Assembly: GCF_030518215.1 (NCBI RefSeq)
Contig: NZ_JAULRT010000047.1
Span: 1-64,000 of the forward strand
Direction of reading: 5' to 3'
Source: Gilvimarinus algae
Lineage (GTDB): Bacteria; Pseudomonadota; Gammaproteobacteria; Pseudomonadales; Cellvibrionaceae
Length of the DNA: 64,000 nucleotides
In this document: one piece after another, positions 27,045-34,988 of the stretch
How positions within the stretch are numbered: the first letter of the stretch is position 1
Layout: each line of letters starts with the position of its first letter
The notes under the pieces: generated by a model
Database searches by the model: none
The model's input: the letters and a program-made list of their open reading frames with translations, nothing else
What the model was told of the DNA's origin: nothing
Position numbers and translations under genes: made by a program

Positions 27045-28868
27045 TTAAAATGTGACCTCGACACCGGCATAACCGGCAGCACCCGCGGTGCGATAATAGG
27101 GCACTTCCTGGTAATCTTCGTCGGTGATGTTTTCACCGCGAAGGTAGACCGTCAACGCCGGGCTCAGCGCATAGCGAATGTTGGCGTCCAGCACCTGATA
27201 ATCGCCAATAGCCTTGTCCGTTCGGCTGCGCGCGCCATCGGCGGTACGCAGATTCACCGAGGCTTGCAAGTCGCTGACCGGGATAAACGTCAGTCCCAGA
27301 TTCGCCATATTCTCAGGCTGACGCACACGTACAGCGCCCTCGGCAGTTTGGGCATCGGTATAGGTGTAATTGGCGTTGACCACTAGCCAGTCGGCCACCG
27401 GCACATCGACTATCAACTCCACACCCTCAGAGGTGCTCTCGCCGCTGCTTTGCACGTAGCCACCGTCCCACTCGATCTCGCGCTCAATGCTCTGGTCAAA
27501 AACCACCAGTTCCAGGTGCAAACCGGAATGTGCATAGAACTCGACCCCGGCGTCCCACCCCTGACTCTCTTCGGGTTCCAACGGCGCCAGATCGGGATTG
27601 TTTTGCTGGCGATTGTAGTCGATTTCAAACAAGCTGGGCGCGCGGAACCCCGTGCCGTAGCTGGTTTTGAATTTCAGCGAGCCACCGGTGACATCAAGCA
27701 CATAGGCGCCACTGACCCGGTAGGTGTCAAAATCGCCAAAGTCATCGCTGTCGTCATGGCGCACACCGGCAGTGACATACAGCCCCTCGCCGTAGTGGCC
27801 TTGATATTCGGCGTAGGCGCCCCACTGATCGCGGCTCAGCTCAAGCACCGTGTCTTCGCGTTGCTCCAGGCCATAGGCAAGAGTATGCACCTCATTGAAT
27901 TTTGCGCTGCCCAGCCACTCGAGCTTTTCAATCTCGCCTTCGGTATCGTAAGAGACCGTACCGGCGGCGTAATTTTTCCGCGCCACATCTGTGTTGGAGT
28001 ACGCCAGTTCGTTGCTGAAACGCTCGGTGGTGTAAGCCGCGCTGACACGGGCGTTGGTTTGCTCAAAATCGCCGATGCAGTCATTGGTCTGCACAGCGCC
28101 CCAGCACTGATCAAACTCGTTAGTGGCCTCAGTATCGCGCACGACCGCCTCAAGGCGTAAAGCGTCAGTCACATTCCAACCCACACGACCGTGCAAGGTG
28201 GTGTTTTCGTAGCCGTCATTATCTTGCTCTAACTCGGTATCCGTATGGGAATTAAAACCATCCGTCTCGGCGTAAGAGGCACCGAGAAAATAATCCAACA
28301 CATCGCTGCCGCCACCCACGCTGGCGTTGTAGCGCTGGCTGTCGAAGCTGCCGCCCTCGGCGGCGAGTTTGACCTGCGGATCACCGCTGGCGCTGATGGT
28401 GGAAATGTTCAAAACGCCGCCAGCATCGGCGCCGTACATCAAGCCCTGGGGGCCGCGCAGCAGCTCTACCCGGCCCACATCGGCGCTCATAATATGCTGT
28501 AATTGAGCGCTTGCCTGGGTACCCGTGGGATCGGTAACGTCTACGCCATCGACTCGCACCATGGTGCGATAGCCCGACTCACCGCGCACGCGAATGGAAG
28601 TGGGCTTGCCCATACCGCCGGTATTGGTCACCGACACCGAGGGCATGGAGCGCAGCACATCGGCCAGAGCGGTAAAGCCGCGGGCCTTGATCTGCACCTC
28701 ATCCATAACCGCTACGGAGGTAGCGACTTGACGCATGGCCTCAGGTTGGCGCGAGCTGACCACCACTATGGTTTCCAGGCTCGGCAAGAGGTCTTTTTGC
28801 GGATTATCGGTTTGCGCCATAGCGGGCGTGGCAGCGACTACGGCTGCAGCAAGAAGTGTTTTTTTCAC
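27045..28868 (-). CDS. btuB: TonB-dependent cobalamin receptor
   Basis: An outer-membrane 22-strand barrel that imports corrinoids using TonB energy. The 607-residue protein has a signal peptide ending at AMAQ, a TonB box-like LETIVVVSSR at 31-40, a plug domain (VLRSMPSVSVTNTGG, GAQASAQLQHI-type loop, LRGPQGLMYGADAGGVLNI) and the C-terminal barrel ending in aromatic Phe. The start is a GTG at 28868 after TAGGGG. It is the first gene of the unit, behind a cobalamin riboswitch, which makes the substrate assignment strong. Confidence 0.93.
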   Translation of the reverse strand: MKKTLLAAAVVAATPAMAQTDNPQKDLLPSLETIVVVSSRQPEAMRQVATSVAVMDEVQIKARGFTALADVLRSMPSVSVTNTGGMGKPTSIRVRGESGYRTMVRVDGVDVTDPTGTQASAQLQHIMSADVGRVELLRGPQGLMYGADAGGVLNISTISASGDPQVKLAAEGGSFDSQRYNASVGGGSDVLDYFLGASYAETDGFNSHTDTELEQDNDGYENTTLHGRVGWNVTDALRLEAVVRDTEATNEFDQCWGAVQTNDCIGDFEQTNARVSAAYTTERFSNELAYSNTDVARKNYAAGTVSYDTEGEIEKLEWLGSAKFNEVHTLAYGLEQREDTVLELSRDQWGAYAEYQGHYGEGLYVTAGVRHDDSDDFGDFDTYRVSGAYVLDVTGGSLKFKTSYGTGFRAPSLFEIDYNRQQNNPDLAPLEPEESQGWDAGVEFYAHSGLHLELVVFDQSIEREIEWDGGYVQSSGESTSEGVELIVDVPVADWLVVNANYTYTDAQTAEGAVRVRQPENMANLGLTFIPVSDLQASVNLRTADGARSRTDKAIGDYQVLDANIRYALSPALTVYLRGENITDEDYQEVPYYRTAGAAGYAGVEVTF

Positions 28869-28977
28869 GGTTCAACCCCTAAGAAATCAATGCTTGGGAT
28901 CGAGGGAGGAATAGCAATGCGGCGCGTGGGCGCGAAAAGTCGTATTGCCAGATGGTAGCCCTCCGCTCCATCACGGT

Positions 28978-29105
28978 TCGGATGCAAGGCCGGTATCGGG
29001 CTGACAGCCGTTGGGGCTGATCACCGTTGCGGGGGCAGCGCCGGATTTCCGGACTTCCCGTTTAACCTACTCAGCACTGGCTTAGCCAGGCAGCAGGCAC
29101 CTCGT
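28978..29105 (-). ncRNA. Cobalamin riboswitch controlling btuB
   Basis: On the minus strand the leader has AGGTGCC near its 5' end, then GGGAAGTCCGG, AATCCGGCGCTGCCCCCGC and CAACGGTGA (29021-29039 covers the core), and a closing segment ATACCGGCCTTGCATCC. This is the classic AdoCbl aptamer layout (B12 box plus flanking stems). About 110 bases separate it from the btuB start. Binding is expected to shut down expression when corrinoid is plentiful. Confidence 0.92.
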
Positions 29106-29117
29106 ATCGTGGCGCGC

Positions 29118-29146
29118 AATGTAAGGCGTGACAGGCAATTTGTCAA
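29118..29146 (-). promoter_or_regulatory. Promoter of the btuB-cob operon
   Basis: On the minus strand, TTGACA (29146-29141) and TACATT (29123-29118) are separated by exactly 17 bases. Transcription would start near 29111, just before the riboswitch. Confidence 0.75.
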
Positions 29147-29318
29147 TTTGACCGGAAAGGGTTCACGGCAGCGACCGGGAGGTTTGGTCTTAGCTGATAG
29201 GGTTTTGCTTTGCCTGACAGCCCTCCCCTTTTCCTGGTCTGTTCAAAAAGTGTAAAACCCATTGCACTCGCCGGCTCCTCTTGCTGCAATAAAGCCACAT
29301 CCATTCGGGAGACGTCGT

Positions 29319-30416
29319 ATGAGCACATTGAACACATCACGCCGGCAACTGATCAAACGTGCAGGCCTGGGCGCCGCCTTGCTGAGTACCGGAGCCGGGC
29401 AACGACTTTGGGCCAGCACCCCCAAACGCAAGCTGGGTGTGGCCCTGGTGGGTCTTGGCTACTACAGCCGCGATTTACTGGCACCCGCGCTGCAGCTCAC
29501 TGAGTACTGCGAGCTCACTGGTATTGTCACCGGTAGCCCCGAAAAAATCCCGGTATGGCAGCAAAAGTACGGCATCAAGGACGCCAACGTCTACCACTAC
29601 GGCAACATGCACACCATAGCCAATAACCCCGACATCGATATTATTTACATCGTTGTGCCCACCGGTCTGCACATGAAATACTCGGTCATTGCCGCCAACG
29701 CCGGTAAACATGTCTGGTGTGAAAAGCCCATGGCCATGAACGTGCAGGAGTGCCAGAACATTATCGACGCCTGCCAGAAAAACAAGGTCAAGCTCTCCAT
29801 CGGCTACCGTATGCAACATGAGCCCAACACCCAGACGGTCATGCAGTACGCCAGCAGCCGTCCCTACGGTGCTATACACCGGGTAGACACCATTGCTGCC
29901 TACGCCGGCAATGGTGCACCCGCCGACAACTGGCGCATGCAGGCTCACATGGGTGGTGGCGCTCTCTACGACATGGGCGTTTACGCCATCAATGGCGCGC
30001 GCTACGCCACCGGCCTTGAGCCCCTTGCCATTACCGCCAAACGCGATTTCAGCCACCCCAGATTTACCGAAGTGGACAATACCACCAGCTTCACCCTGGA
30101 GTTTCCCGAAGGTATCGTCGCCAGCTGCAAGACCTCGGTGGTCGAATCCGGCAACCATTTAAAAGTGGACGCTGAGAATGGCTGGTATAAGCTCGACCCC
30201 ATGTCGGAATACAATGGAGTGAGCGGCGTTACCAGCGACGGCAAAAAGCTGGACAAGTTTTTGGCCAATCAGCAGGCCAAGCAGATGGATGACGACGCTT
30301 TGGCGATTCTCAATAACACGCCGGTGTTGGTACCGGGCGAAGAAGGCATGCGCGATATTGCGATTGTGCGCGCAGCCATTGAATCGTCAGAAAAAGACAA
30401 ACGCATTGAGCTGTAG
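29319..30416 (+). CDS. Tat-exported Gfo/Idh/MocA oxidoreductase
   Basis: An NAD(P)-dependent sugar-type dehydrogenase, probably periplasmic. The 365-residue product has a twin-arginine signal SRRQLIKRAGLGAALL (RR at 8-9), then a Rossmann start VALVGLGYYS, the cofactor-region motif CEKPMAMN, and the C-terminal alpha/beta domain with GGGALYDMGVYAING. Closest in layout to glucose-fructose oxidoreductase, which is also Tat-exported and keeps its cofactor tightly bound. The ATG at 29319 has GGAG 8 bases upstream; an earlier ATG at 29262 would place the Tat motif internally. Substrate unknown. Confidence 0.82.
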   Translation: MSTLNTSRRQLIKRAGLGAALLSTGAGQRLWASTPKRKLGVALVGLGYYSRDLLAPALQLTEYCELTGIVTGSPEKIPVWQQKYGIKDANVYHYGNMHTIANNPDIDIIYIVVPTGLHMKYSVIAANAGKHVWCEKPMAMNVQECQNIIDACQKNKVKLSIGYRMQHEPNTQTVMQYASSRPYGAIHRVDTIAAYAGNGAPADNWRMQAHMGGGALYDMGVYAINGARYATGLEPLAITAKRDFSHPRFTEVDNTTSFTLEFPEGIVASCKTSVVESGNHLKVDAENGWYKLDPMSEYNGVSGVTSDGKKLDKFLANQQAKQMDDDALAILNNTPVLVPGEEGMRDIAIVRAAIESSEKDKRIEL

Positions 30417-30433
30417 CGTTCAACAGACGATCA

Positions 30434-30802
30434 TTATCCGCTCTGGTTAAGCCCCAGCTCGCGCTGCAACTTTTTACTGAGCCCCAGCGAGACAATCCGG
30501 TGGGACTCGGTGAGATAGTAAGTCAGAGGTTCATCCAGCGCCGCGCCACCGCCGTACTGCTGAATCCACTTCATGCCGCGCGATGCAAGATAAGGGGCCG
30601 GCCGATAGCCTAGCTCGTCTTTTAACAGCTCATAGTGCAAATCTGACACTTTAAACGTGTAGGCTGGACCACTTGATTTCTCCCAGCCGCCAACGGCAAA
30701 CACCTTGCCGCCGACTTTCCACACATGAGAACCGCCCCACTGGATAACGTGACTGGTTGCCGGCAGCGAGCCACAAAAGGCATTAAACGTGTCGTAATTC
30801 AT
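30434..30802 (-). CDS. MmcQ/YjbR-family protein
   Basis: A 122-residue protein of the YjbR (CyaY-fold) family, whose molecular function is poorly defined; members have been called DNA-binding. Signature stretches are HVIQWGGSHVWKVGGKVFAV, the FKVSDLHYELL segment and a C-terminal SHRIVSLGLSKKLQREL. It overlaps the upstream GNAT gene by 20 bases and is convergent with the oxidoreductase gene, leaving a 17-base gap. Confidence 0.82.
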   Translation of the reverse strand: MNYDTFNAFCGSLPATSHVIQWGGSHVWKVGGKVFAVGGWEKSSGPAYTFKVSDLHYELLKDELGYRPAPYLASRGMKWIQQYGGGAALDEPLTYYLTESHRIVSLGLSKKLQRELGLNQSG

Positions 30803-31238
30803 GCGGATCTCCGACCGCCAGGGACAAGTGCACTACGCCCGCTTGTCTTTCTCTCTCTTCAAAGCCCAAGCGCAGGTAGAGGACTAAGGCCGGGTTCTGC
30901 TCGTAGACAGCGCAGGAGATAGACCCGACAGCCAGCACCCGTGCCAGCTCAAGATACCACTTAAACAAACACCCACCGATCAACCGGTTTTGATGTTCGG
31001 CGGCCACCTGAAACGTATGAATATGGAGCCTGTTCGGATGAACCTCGTAAAACGAAAAAGCAGCCAGCCCACTTTTATGCTCGACAACCGCCCCGCTTAA
31101 ATCGGCAAAGAAACGGCGAAGAGCCTGTTCGTTCCACGGCTCCTTGCGTTGCTGATAGTAGCCGAGCATATTTTCCTTCATTACCACATAGACGCGATCA
31201 AGATCCGCAGATTGAACGGCGCGAACCAACAAGGTCAT
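30783..31238 (-). CDS. GNAT-family acetyltransferase-like protein
   Basis: A 151-residue protein with a GNAT fold: LVRAVQSADLDRVYVVMKEN at the N-terminus, the strand LHIHTFQVAAEHQNRLIGG containing the Q/R-x-x-G-like acetyl-CoA loop, and CAVYEQNPALVLYLRLGFEE, the standard final motif. The acetyl-CoA loop is not a clean consensus. Substrate unknown. It overlaps the GFA-like gene by 4 bases and YjbR by 20, so the three are probably co-transcribed. Confidence 0.75.
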   Translation of the reverse strand: MTLLVRAVQSADLDRVYVVMKENMLGYYQQRKEPWNEQALRRFFADLSGAVVEHKSGLAAFSFYEVHPNRLHIHTFQVAAEHQNRLIGGCLFKWYLELARVLAVGSISCAVYEQNPALVLYLRLGFEERERQAGVVHLSLAVGDPHELRHV

Positions 31239-31819
31239 TCAGCCTTATCAAAAAAAGTATGGACTTTTGCCACAGGCGCGTCGCCAATAAAAAACGGCGA
31301 GGGCCTGCTTTTCGCGCCGAGAAACCCCTTGGCCATAAAGGCGAGAATCTTTGGCAAAAAGGTGCGGGGAAAGCGCATATGGGCGTCTTTGGGCATGTCA
31401 CCGATGGCGTACTTGCCAAAGGCTTTTAAAGTGACCGGCCCCAAGATGTCTATTTTCTGTTGCTCACTGGCGAATTTCATCAGCTTTACCGAAACCCCGA
31501 CAAAGGGCACCTTTGCCGACCTTAGGGTATTGGCCAGGGGGAGTTTGCAACAATCGCAATACCAGCGATAGATGCCTTTGTGGGTCAGCTGCACGCCGCG
31601 AATCTGCTCTTGCCCTTCGGTGATCTCCATATAGGCCGGATAGGTCTGGAACAACTCGGAGCCACCGTGCTCATCCAGAATCTTATCTTTATTCTGCAGA
31701 TAGCCGGCAAATTTCTGGCAATCGCGACACAGACAGTGAACGTGAAAAAAAGAACCGGGTACAACCTTTAACCTGCCCTTAACGGTGCCGCAGGAACATT
31801 CAAGCTCGACGATTTTCAC
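31235..31819 (-). CDS. GFA/CENP-V-like zinc protein (DUF6151-type)
   Basis: A 194-residue protein. It has CSCGTVKGRLKV near the N-terminus, HCLCRDCQKF and a third pair YCDCCKLPL, the zinc-ligand pattern of the glutathione-dependent formaldehyde-activating (GFA) superfamily, more closely the DUF6151 branch. Enzymatic activity is not established for this branch. It is the first gene of a three-gene minus-strand unit with a GNAT protein and YjbR. Confidence 0.72.
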   Translation of the reverse strand: MKIVELECSCGTVKGRLKVVPGSFFHVHCLCRDCQKFAGYLQNKDKILDEHGGSELFQTYPAYMEITEGQEQIRGVQLTHKGIYRWYCDCCKLPLANTLRSAKVPFVGVSVKLMKFASEQQKIDILGPVTLKAFGKYAIGDMPKDAHMRFPRTFLPKILAFMAKGFLGAKSRPSPFFIGDAPVAKVHTFFDKAE

Positions 31820-31914
31820 GGCGTAAACCTTTTCTGCAAGTATTGTAAGAGGCCCAGAGTACTACGCCATTGTCACTTCGGATACTTCACCGAGTACTCT
31901 TTATGGGCAAGCCG

Positions 31915-33786
31915 TCACTCCCGATAGAAACTCCCGGCTCCCGCTACTGAGCCCTCGTAATCCCAGGCGGGCAACCACTCGCGCCCTACCATGCCGGGCT
32001 CGTCTGGGTCGACATCGCGCAAAAGTAGGTTGATTCGTACACCGTCCCAGTGGCTGCCGTGGTCGGTGTCGAGCAGGGCATAGGGAATGGCGACTTCGGC
32101 AGTATAGCCGCTCTCGGTAGTGCGGACGAACTGGCGTATGTCATCCGGCACCTCGGGGTTGGCCCGCAGGGCAGCCTCGAAGCCTTTGGCGGGTGGCTGC
32201 AAAACCATATAGCGCTCACCGGGCACGCGGTTGTCATAGGTGGGTTTGAGCAAACGCCGGTGTTTGGCGCGCGCATCCAGAGTGATCAGCAGTGCGTCCT
32301 GACTCCAGACATTGTCGCTGGCGTTGCGTAGCAGATGATCGTCGAGCACTTTAATGGCGAGCACCAAATGATCACTCGCGCTTGCCAGGGCAAAGGCCAT
32401 ATCCGCATCGCTGAGCCCCTGCCAGTTCTCGACCTGGAAGTACTGGTTGTCGGCTGCCTTGAAAAACTCGACGCTTTGCCACTCATCGAGTGCTCCATCC
32501 AACTCAATGTGGGGCAGCGTGTTGATCGGGCGCTCACGGCTCACCGCCAGCGTGCGTGCGCCCTCGTACTCAATGGTCTCCTCGCCGTGTTGGTAGCGTA
32601 GCTGCCACTGCACGTTCACCGCTCCGTGATCGCCCTCGCGCGGCTCCAGACTCTTGATGGGCACGGGCAAGGTGCGAACTTCATTGGGCGGCACCGTGAG
32701 CGTTTGTGTCGCCTCGCCGGCAAACGCAAAGCCCTCATTGGCCTGAACCTTAGCGGTCAGGGTGTAGGGGATATCCGCATCGTTCACCAGACGCAGCTCG
32801 GCGGTGCCCTCGGTGAAACCGCCACGGTGCAGCAGCGCCGGCGCCGAGAGACGGCCTCTGTCGATCATCCGGTTTTGCAAATCGCGCATCTCGCCAGTGC
32901 GCACGTTTTTATCCCAGATGCCGTCCAGCATCAGGTTAGCGATAATCGGGCCCTCATCGCTCATGGTAATCCACACCACGTGATCGAACTCACCAAAGCG
33001 GGTGCCGCGCATGCTACTGATACCGCCCGTGGTGGCCAGAGTAAAATACTCACGGCCGTGACGCTGGTTTTTGACATAGCGGTGATGGTGACCGGCAAAC
33101 ACCGTGTACGGGCGTGTATCGAGCAGTTGCTCCACCTCGCCCCAGCGGTCGGTATCGTCGCGGTCCCACAGAGGCGCGTGCGTGAAGACCAGAGTCCATT
33201 TGGGTTTTGGATTGTCCTTTAGCACCTGCGCCAGCCAGTCAATTTGCGTTTGCGACATGGTGTGAGTGCTGCCGCCGTCGTTGGAGTTGAGCATCACAAA
33301 CAGCACATCGCGATAGACAAAGTGGTAGTAGCTGGCGCCGTAGCGCTCGCGCCAGACGTCGGCCATTACCTCATTGGTGTAATCGTGATTGCCGGCAAGA
33401 TAAAAAAACGGCATGTCGAGACGCTGCACCATTGCGTCGAATTCGTTCCATTCACTCTCCAACTGAGCGCGATTTTCGGTGTAACCTTCAATCAAATCGC
33501 CGACGCTGACGACAAACTCGGGTTGCAGCAAATTGAGTTTATCCACCGCCTGGGAGAAAACCCCGGGGCGCAGCCCACCGGTGCGATCGGTAACCACCGC
33601 AAACTGAAAGGCCTTTGGGTCGTTGTTGAACTGCAGATGAGTCCAGGGGTTTACCGTGGCGGCGCCATCAATCATGACGCCTTGATGATGCTCTTGTGAA
33701 TGCGCCTTATCCGAGTGAGCCCACGCCGGCAGCGAGCCGGCAAACGCTAACAGGGCAGCCATACCCCACAAAAAAACCGAATGCAT
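31915..33786 (-). CDS. Secreted metallophosphoesterase with CBM9-like C-terminal domain
   Basis: A calcineurin-like phosphoesterase expected to act outside the cytoplasm. The 623-residue protein has a signal peptide (1-23), then the metal-site motifs TDRTGG at about 66-71 (where DxH is usual), GDLIEG at 96-101, GNHDY at 132-136, FTHAPLWD and AGHHHRY. A middle beta region follows, then from about residue 440 a family-9 CBM-like domain (ELDGALDEWQ, LVLAIKVLDDHL, LLLRDVDPDEPG). The fusion suggests a sugar- or cell-wall-bound phosphoester substrate. It is transcribed alone. Confidence 0.82.
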   Translation of the reverse strand: MHSVFLWGMAALLAFAGSLPAWAHSDKAHSQEHHQGVMIDGAATVNPWTHLQFNNDPKAFQFAVVTDRTGGLRPGVFSQAVDKLNLLQPEFVVSVGDLIEGYTENRAQLESEWNEFDAMVQRLDMPFFYLAGNHDYTNEVMADVWRERYGASYYHFVYRDVLFVMLNSNDGGSTHTMSQTQIDWLAQVLKDNPKPKWTLVFTHAPLWDRDDTDRWGEVEQLLDTRPYTVFAGHHHRYVKNQRHGREYFTLATTGGISSMRGTRFGEFDHVVWITMSDEGPIIANLMLDGIWDKNVRTGEMRDLQNRMIDRGRLSAPALLHRGGFTEGTAELRLVNDADIPYTLTAKVQANEGFAFAGEATQTLTVPPNEVRTLPVPIKSLEPREGDHGAVNVQWQLRYQHGEETIEYEGARTLAVSRERPINTLPHIELDGALDEWQSVEFFKAADNQYFQVENWQGLSDADMAFALASASDHLVLAIKVLDDHLLRNASDNVWSQDALLITLDARAKHRRLLKPTYDNRVPGERYMVLQPPAKGFEAALRANPEVPDDIRQFVRTTESGYTAEVAIPYALLDTDHGSHWDGVRINLLLRDVDPDEPGMVGREWLPAWDYEGSVAGAGSFYRE

Positions 33787-33871
33787 AGTCTTTCCCTTGC
33801 CTGATGCTTTGGCCGCAGTGTAGCCAAGGGAATGTGACAGTGTCTATCAAGCTCCGCGGCGAATCGGGCAC

Positions 33872-34840
33872 TCACGCCGACAGCTCCTGACGATGGGTGC
33901 GAATCAAGGCCGCGGGGGTCGTGCCATAGGCGCGCTTAAAAGCGCTGACAAAATTGGAGGGATGATCGTAACCGGCGAGATACGCCGCCTCCTGCACACT
34001 CATACCGTGCAGTAACATCGCCCGGCGCGCCCGCTCAAGTCGCTGGCTGCGCACATACTCCATGACCGTGACACCGCACAAACGCTTAAAACGCCGCTGC
34101 AATGTACTGACACTCATACCGAGCTTGTGAGCAAGGCCTGCCAGGTCGCACTCGCCCTCAAGGTAGGGGGCGAGCAATTGGCGCAGCTCGGCGCCCGAGT
34201 GCGCCGGAAGATCTGGCGACACCGGCTGCCCTGCTTCAGAGGCATCCAGAATCCGCCCGATCAGCTCCACCGCCAGGGCCTCTATAGCCAGGACCGAGCA
34301 GGCGGGCGCCCGGCTCAGGGCCAGTAATCTGCGCGCCAACCGCACCTGCCCCGCATCGGCCTCCCACAGGCGCACTGAGCGCTGCAGTACCCGGCCGGCC
34401 TCCACGTCTCCGAGCCGCTCGCTCAGCCACTGGCGGGAAACACTGACGTTGACTTTGCGCACCCGACTGCCGGCGGATAAAAACCGGGTAAAGGGCTCAG
34501 CCTTCCTCAACGCCAGGGCGATGCCGGCCGGTCCCGCTTCGGCACTGCAGCGATAATGCTCAGCCCCTAGGGCAAACCCCACCTGCCCCGCCAGCAGGAT
34601 ATTCACGCTTAGCCCGGCCGGGCACTCGCCACTGCTGCGGCTGTCGGCCAATTCTGTGGCATCTACACAGTGCACCGAGACATCCGCGCCTATGCGGAAA
34701 AAGCGCAGGTGGCCATCCAGCAGCGGCTTTTCCGGTGCACCCTCCACCCGGTGATCCGGGCTGCATGGCAGCACCCGCCGGTGCAGGTCGGCGGCGCTCA
34801 CCGACTCGGGTAGAACGCCTGTGTGCTGATCATTTCTCAT
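33872..34840 (-). CDS. AraC-family regulator, PchR-like
   Basis: A transcription activator-type protein of 322 residues. The C-terminal AraC DNA-binding domain has two helix-turn-helix units (LAHKLGMSVSTLQRRFKRLCG and AAYLAGYDHPSNFVSAFKRAYG). The N-terminal sensing half is PchR-like (VSVSRQWLSERLGD). The frame reaches 34891, but the ATG at 34840 (MRNDQHTG) is favoured because the longer form would overlap the iron-responsive promoter region. It diverges from a TonB receptor. PchR-type proteins respond to ferric siderophores. Confidence 0.82.
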   Translation of the reverse strand: MRNDQHTGVLPESVSAADLHRRVLPCSPDHRVEGAPEKPLLDGHLRFFRIGADVSVHCVDATELADSRSSGECPAGLSVNILLAGQVGFALGAEHYRCSAEAGPAGIALALRKAEPFTRFLSAGSRVRKVNVSVSRQWLSERLGDVEAGRVLQRSVRLWEADAGQVRLARRLLALSRAPACSVLAIEALAVELIGRILDASEAGQPVSPDLPAHSGAELRQLLAPYLEGECDLAGLAHKLGMSVSTLQRRFKRLCGVTVMEYVRSQRLERARRAMLLHGMSVQEAAYLAGYDHPSNFVSAFKRAYGTTPAALIRTHRQELSA

Positions 34841-34892
34841 AATAGCTTGACGATTTCGCAGGCTGCTTTTGGGGGATGACAACTGTATCATA

Positions 34893-34913
34893 AATAAAAA
34901 TGATTCTCATAAA
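34893..34913. promoter_or_regulatory. Fur-box-like site
   Basis: The sequence AATAAAAATGATTCTCATAA contains the AATGATTCTCAT core common in Fur sites and shares hexamers with the 19-bp GATAAT-type consensus. It lies between the divergent AraC and TonB receptor genes, so it could control both. Confidence 0.55.
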
Positions 34914-34988
34914 GCATTACCCCGGCAGCGCCATATTTACCCGCGCTCTCCGGGGCTTTTTTAACGGATCTTACAAGGGGACTCGGAC

